A stretch of DNA of 64,000 bases, taken from the NCBI RefSeq assembly GCF_002260525.1, contig NZ_MRYI01000020.1, positions 62,001 through 126,000 on the forward strand, in the 5' to 3' direction. The position numbers and the translations under genes are program-made. The notes below the pieces were generated by a model. The model searched no databases. It had not been told where the DNA came from and saw nothing but the letters and a program-made list of their open reading frames with translations. This stretch comes from Hahella sp. CCB-MM4. Lineage in GTDB: Bacteria; Pseudomonadota; Gammaproteobacteria; Pseudomonadales; Oleiphilaceae. This document shows, one piece after another, positions 63,395 to 64,000 of this stretch; within the stretch, counting starts at the first letter, position 1, and every line of letters starts with the position of its first letter.

Positions 63395-64000
63395 ATGCAC
63401 GCTCGCCAATATCAACGCACGTTTATCAGATCCAAAAAATCACCTTCCCTCATCATTCTCCTTATTACGACAATCTGGCTTTACCTGATATCTCACTCTG
63501 CATCCGCTGACGACACGCTCAAGTTTGTCATGCAAGATTCAGCTCCAAAATATCTGGTGCAGAACAATCGCATTAGCGGCCTGTGCGGGGACATCTATAT
63601 GGCCCTCAAATCAAGGCTAGAAGAAAAAGGAATCAAGGTTGTCATTTTTAAGGAAAAGCTTCCCATCAACCGTATTCTTATGATGTTGGAAACCGGCGCC
63701 AGTGACGCGTACTGCGGCGCAGGAAGAAATCCAAGAAGAGAACAGCTTTTTGTATATTCGGCTCTTCCGGTGTACTCAGTCAGCAATGTCGTCGCTGCGC
63801 ACAAGAATGAATCCTTTAATCCAGGTAATTTTGAAGAACTGGCTGCGTCAAAAGCCTTGGTTGGTGCTTTACTGGGAACATCTTCCGCCGCTTACCTAAA
63901 ACAGCAGAAAGATGTCATTGTCGATGATCACTTCCATAGCCTCGATAATGCTCTGGAGGTATTAGCCAAAAACCAGTACGTGCGCTTTTTCTATTATCAC
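63395..64000 (+). CDS. Periplasmic solute-binding protein, family 3 (N-terminal part, cut by window edge)
   Basis: The first 202 codons are visible; the gene runs past 64000. The N-terminus has a basic lead, a hydrophobic core (about 20-36, LIILLITTIWLYLISHS) and a signal-cleavage-like ASADD. The mature part matches the PBPb/SBP_bac_3 fold: LKFVMQDSAPKYLVQNNRISGLCGDIYMALKSRLEEKGI, then GASDAYCGAGRNPRREQLFVYSALPVYSV. Amino-acid-binding proteins and stand-alone sensors of Pseudomonas-like bacteria look like this. No permease gene is in view, and the ligand is unknown. The Shine-Dalgarno is weak (TGGATAAG). Confidence 0.78.
   Translation, partial: MHARQYQRTFIRSKKSPSLIILLITTIWLYLISHSASADDTLKFVMQDSAPKYLVQNNRISGLCGDIYMALKSRLEEKGIKVVIFKEKLPINRILMMLETGASDAYCGAGRNPRREQLFVYSALPVYSVSNVVAAHKNESFNPGNFEELAASKALVGALLGTSSAAYLKQQKDVIVDDHFHSLDNALEVLAKNQYVRFFYYH

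Overview
The window is a gene-dense chromosomal segment of a gammaproteobacterium, most likely from the Pseudomonadales/Oceanospirillales lineage. Gene order supports this: ffh-rpsP-rimM-trmD-rplS, then xerD-dsbC-(alaC)-hom-thrC-recJ; prfB-lysS; minCDE; hemA-prfA-prmC-moeB; lolB-ispE-tRNA(Gln)-prs-rplY-pth-ychF-tRNA(Met). All are familiar from Pseudomonas-like genomes. The base composition looks moderate and even, and I see no insertion sequence, prophage, CRISPR array or rRNA. The exact genus cannot be fixed from the sequence alone.

Layout. 1-9.6 kb, mostly minus strand: lysS (cut by the window edge), prfB with its +1 frameshift, an acyl-CoA thioesterase, an AhpD-like protein (plus strand), a xanthine/uracil permease, an unknown membrane protein, an FAD glycerol-3-phosphate dehydrogenase, a lipoprotein and recJ. 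9.6-19.4 kb, minus strand: thrC, hom, alaC, dsbC, xerD and the rplS-trmD-rimM-rpsP-ffh block. 19.6-30.1 kb, mainly plus strand: ypjD-like, corB-like, a Yip1-like membrane protein, DUF1631, a TonB-like protein, argD, argF and an orphan ABC ATPase, with grxD on the minus strand. 30.3-42.7 kb is the accessory-looking part: a two-component system, olsB-olsA-type acyltransferases for ornithine lipid, slyD, a CoA-transferase/hydrolase, a PHA-synthase-like hydrolase, an aldo/keto reductase, and a glycosyltransferase overlapping a PAP2 phosphatase. 43.2-55.1 kb: minCDE, a START protein, a CBS protein, a TetR regulator, a PIN-PhoH ATPase, a photolyase, moeB, prmC, prfA and hemA. 55.4-64 kb: a TPR lipoprotein, lolB, ispE, tRNA-Gln, prs, rplY, pth, ychF, tRNA-Met, a tandem repeat array made from tRNA-Met, and the start of a periplasmic solute-binding protein.

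How the genes work together. Translation dominates: two release factors and the methylase that modifies them, ribosomal proteins and their maturation factors, SRP, peptidyl-tRNA hydrolase, tRNAs and glutamyl-tRNA reductase. A second theme is membrane lipid adaptation. The olsBA pair sits behind four in-phase 11-bp Pho-box units. About 7 kb away a GT4 glycosyltransferase plus PAP2 phosphatase could make glycolipid from diacylglycerol. Together they suggest phosphorus-sparing lipid remodelling.

The least ordinary structure is at 62.8-63.2 kb. The 3' part of tRNA-Met and its terminator are repeated with an exact 114-bp period, reminiscent of the rtT repeats behind E. coli tyrT. Other local repeats are a five-copy 18-bp repeat inside the tetR gene and a compound minisatellite at 39.4-39.6 kb.
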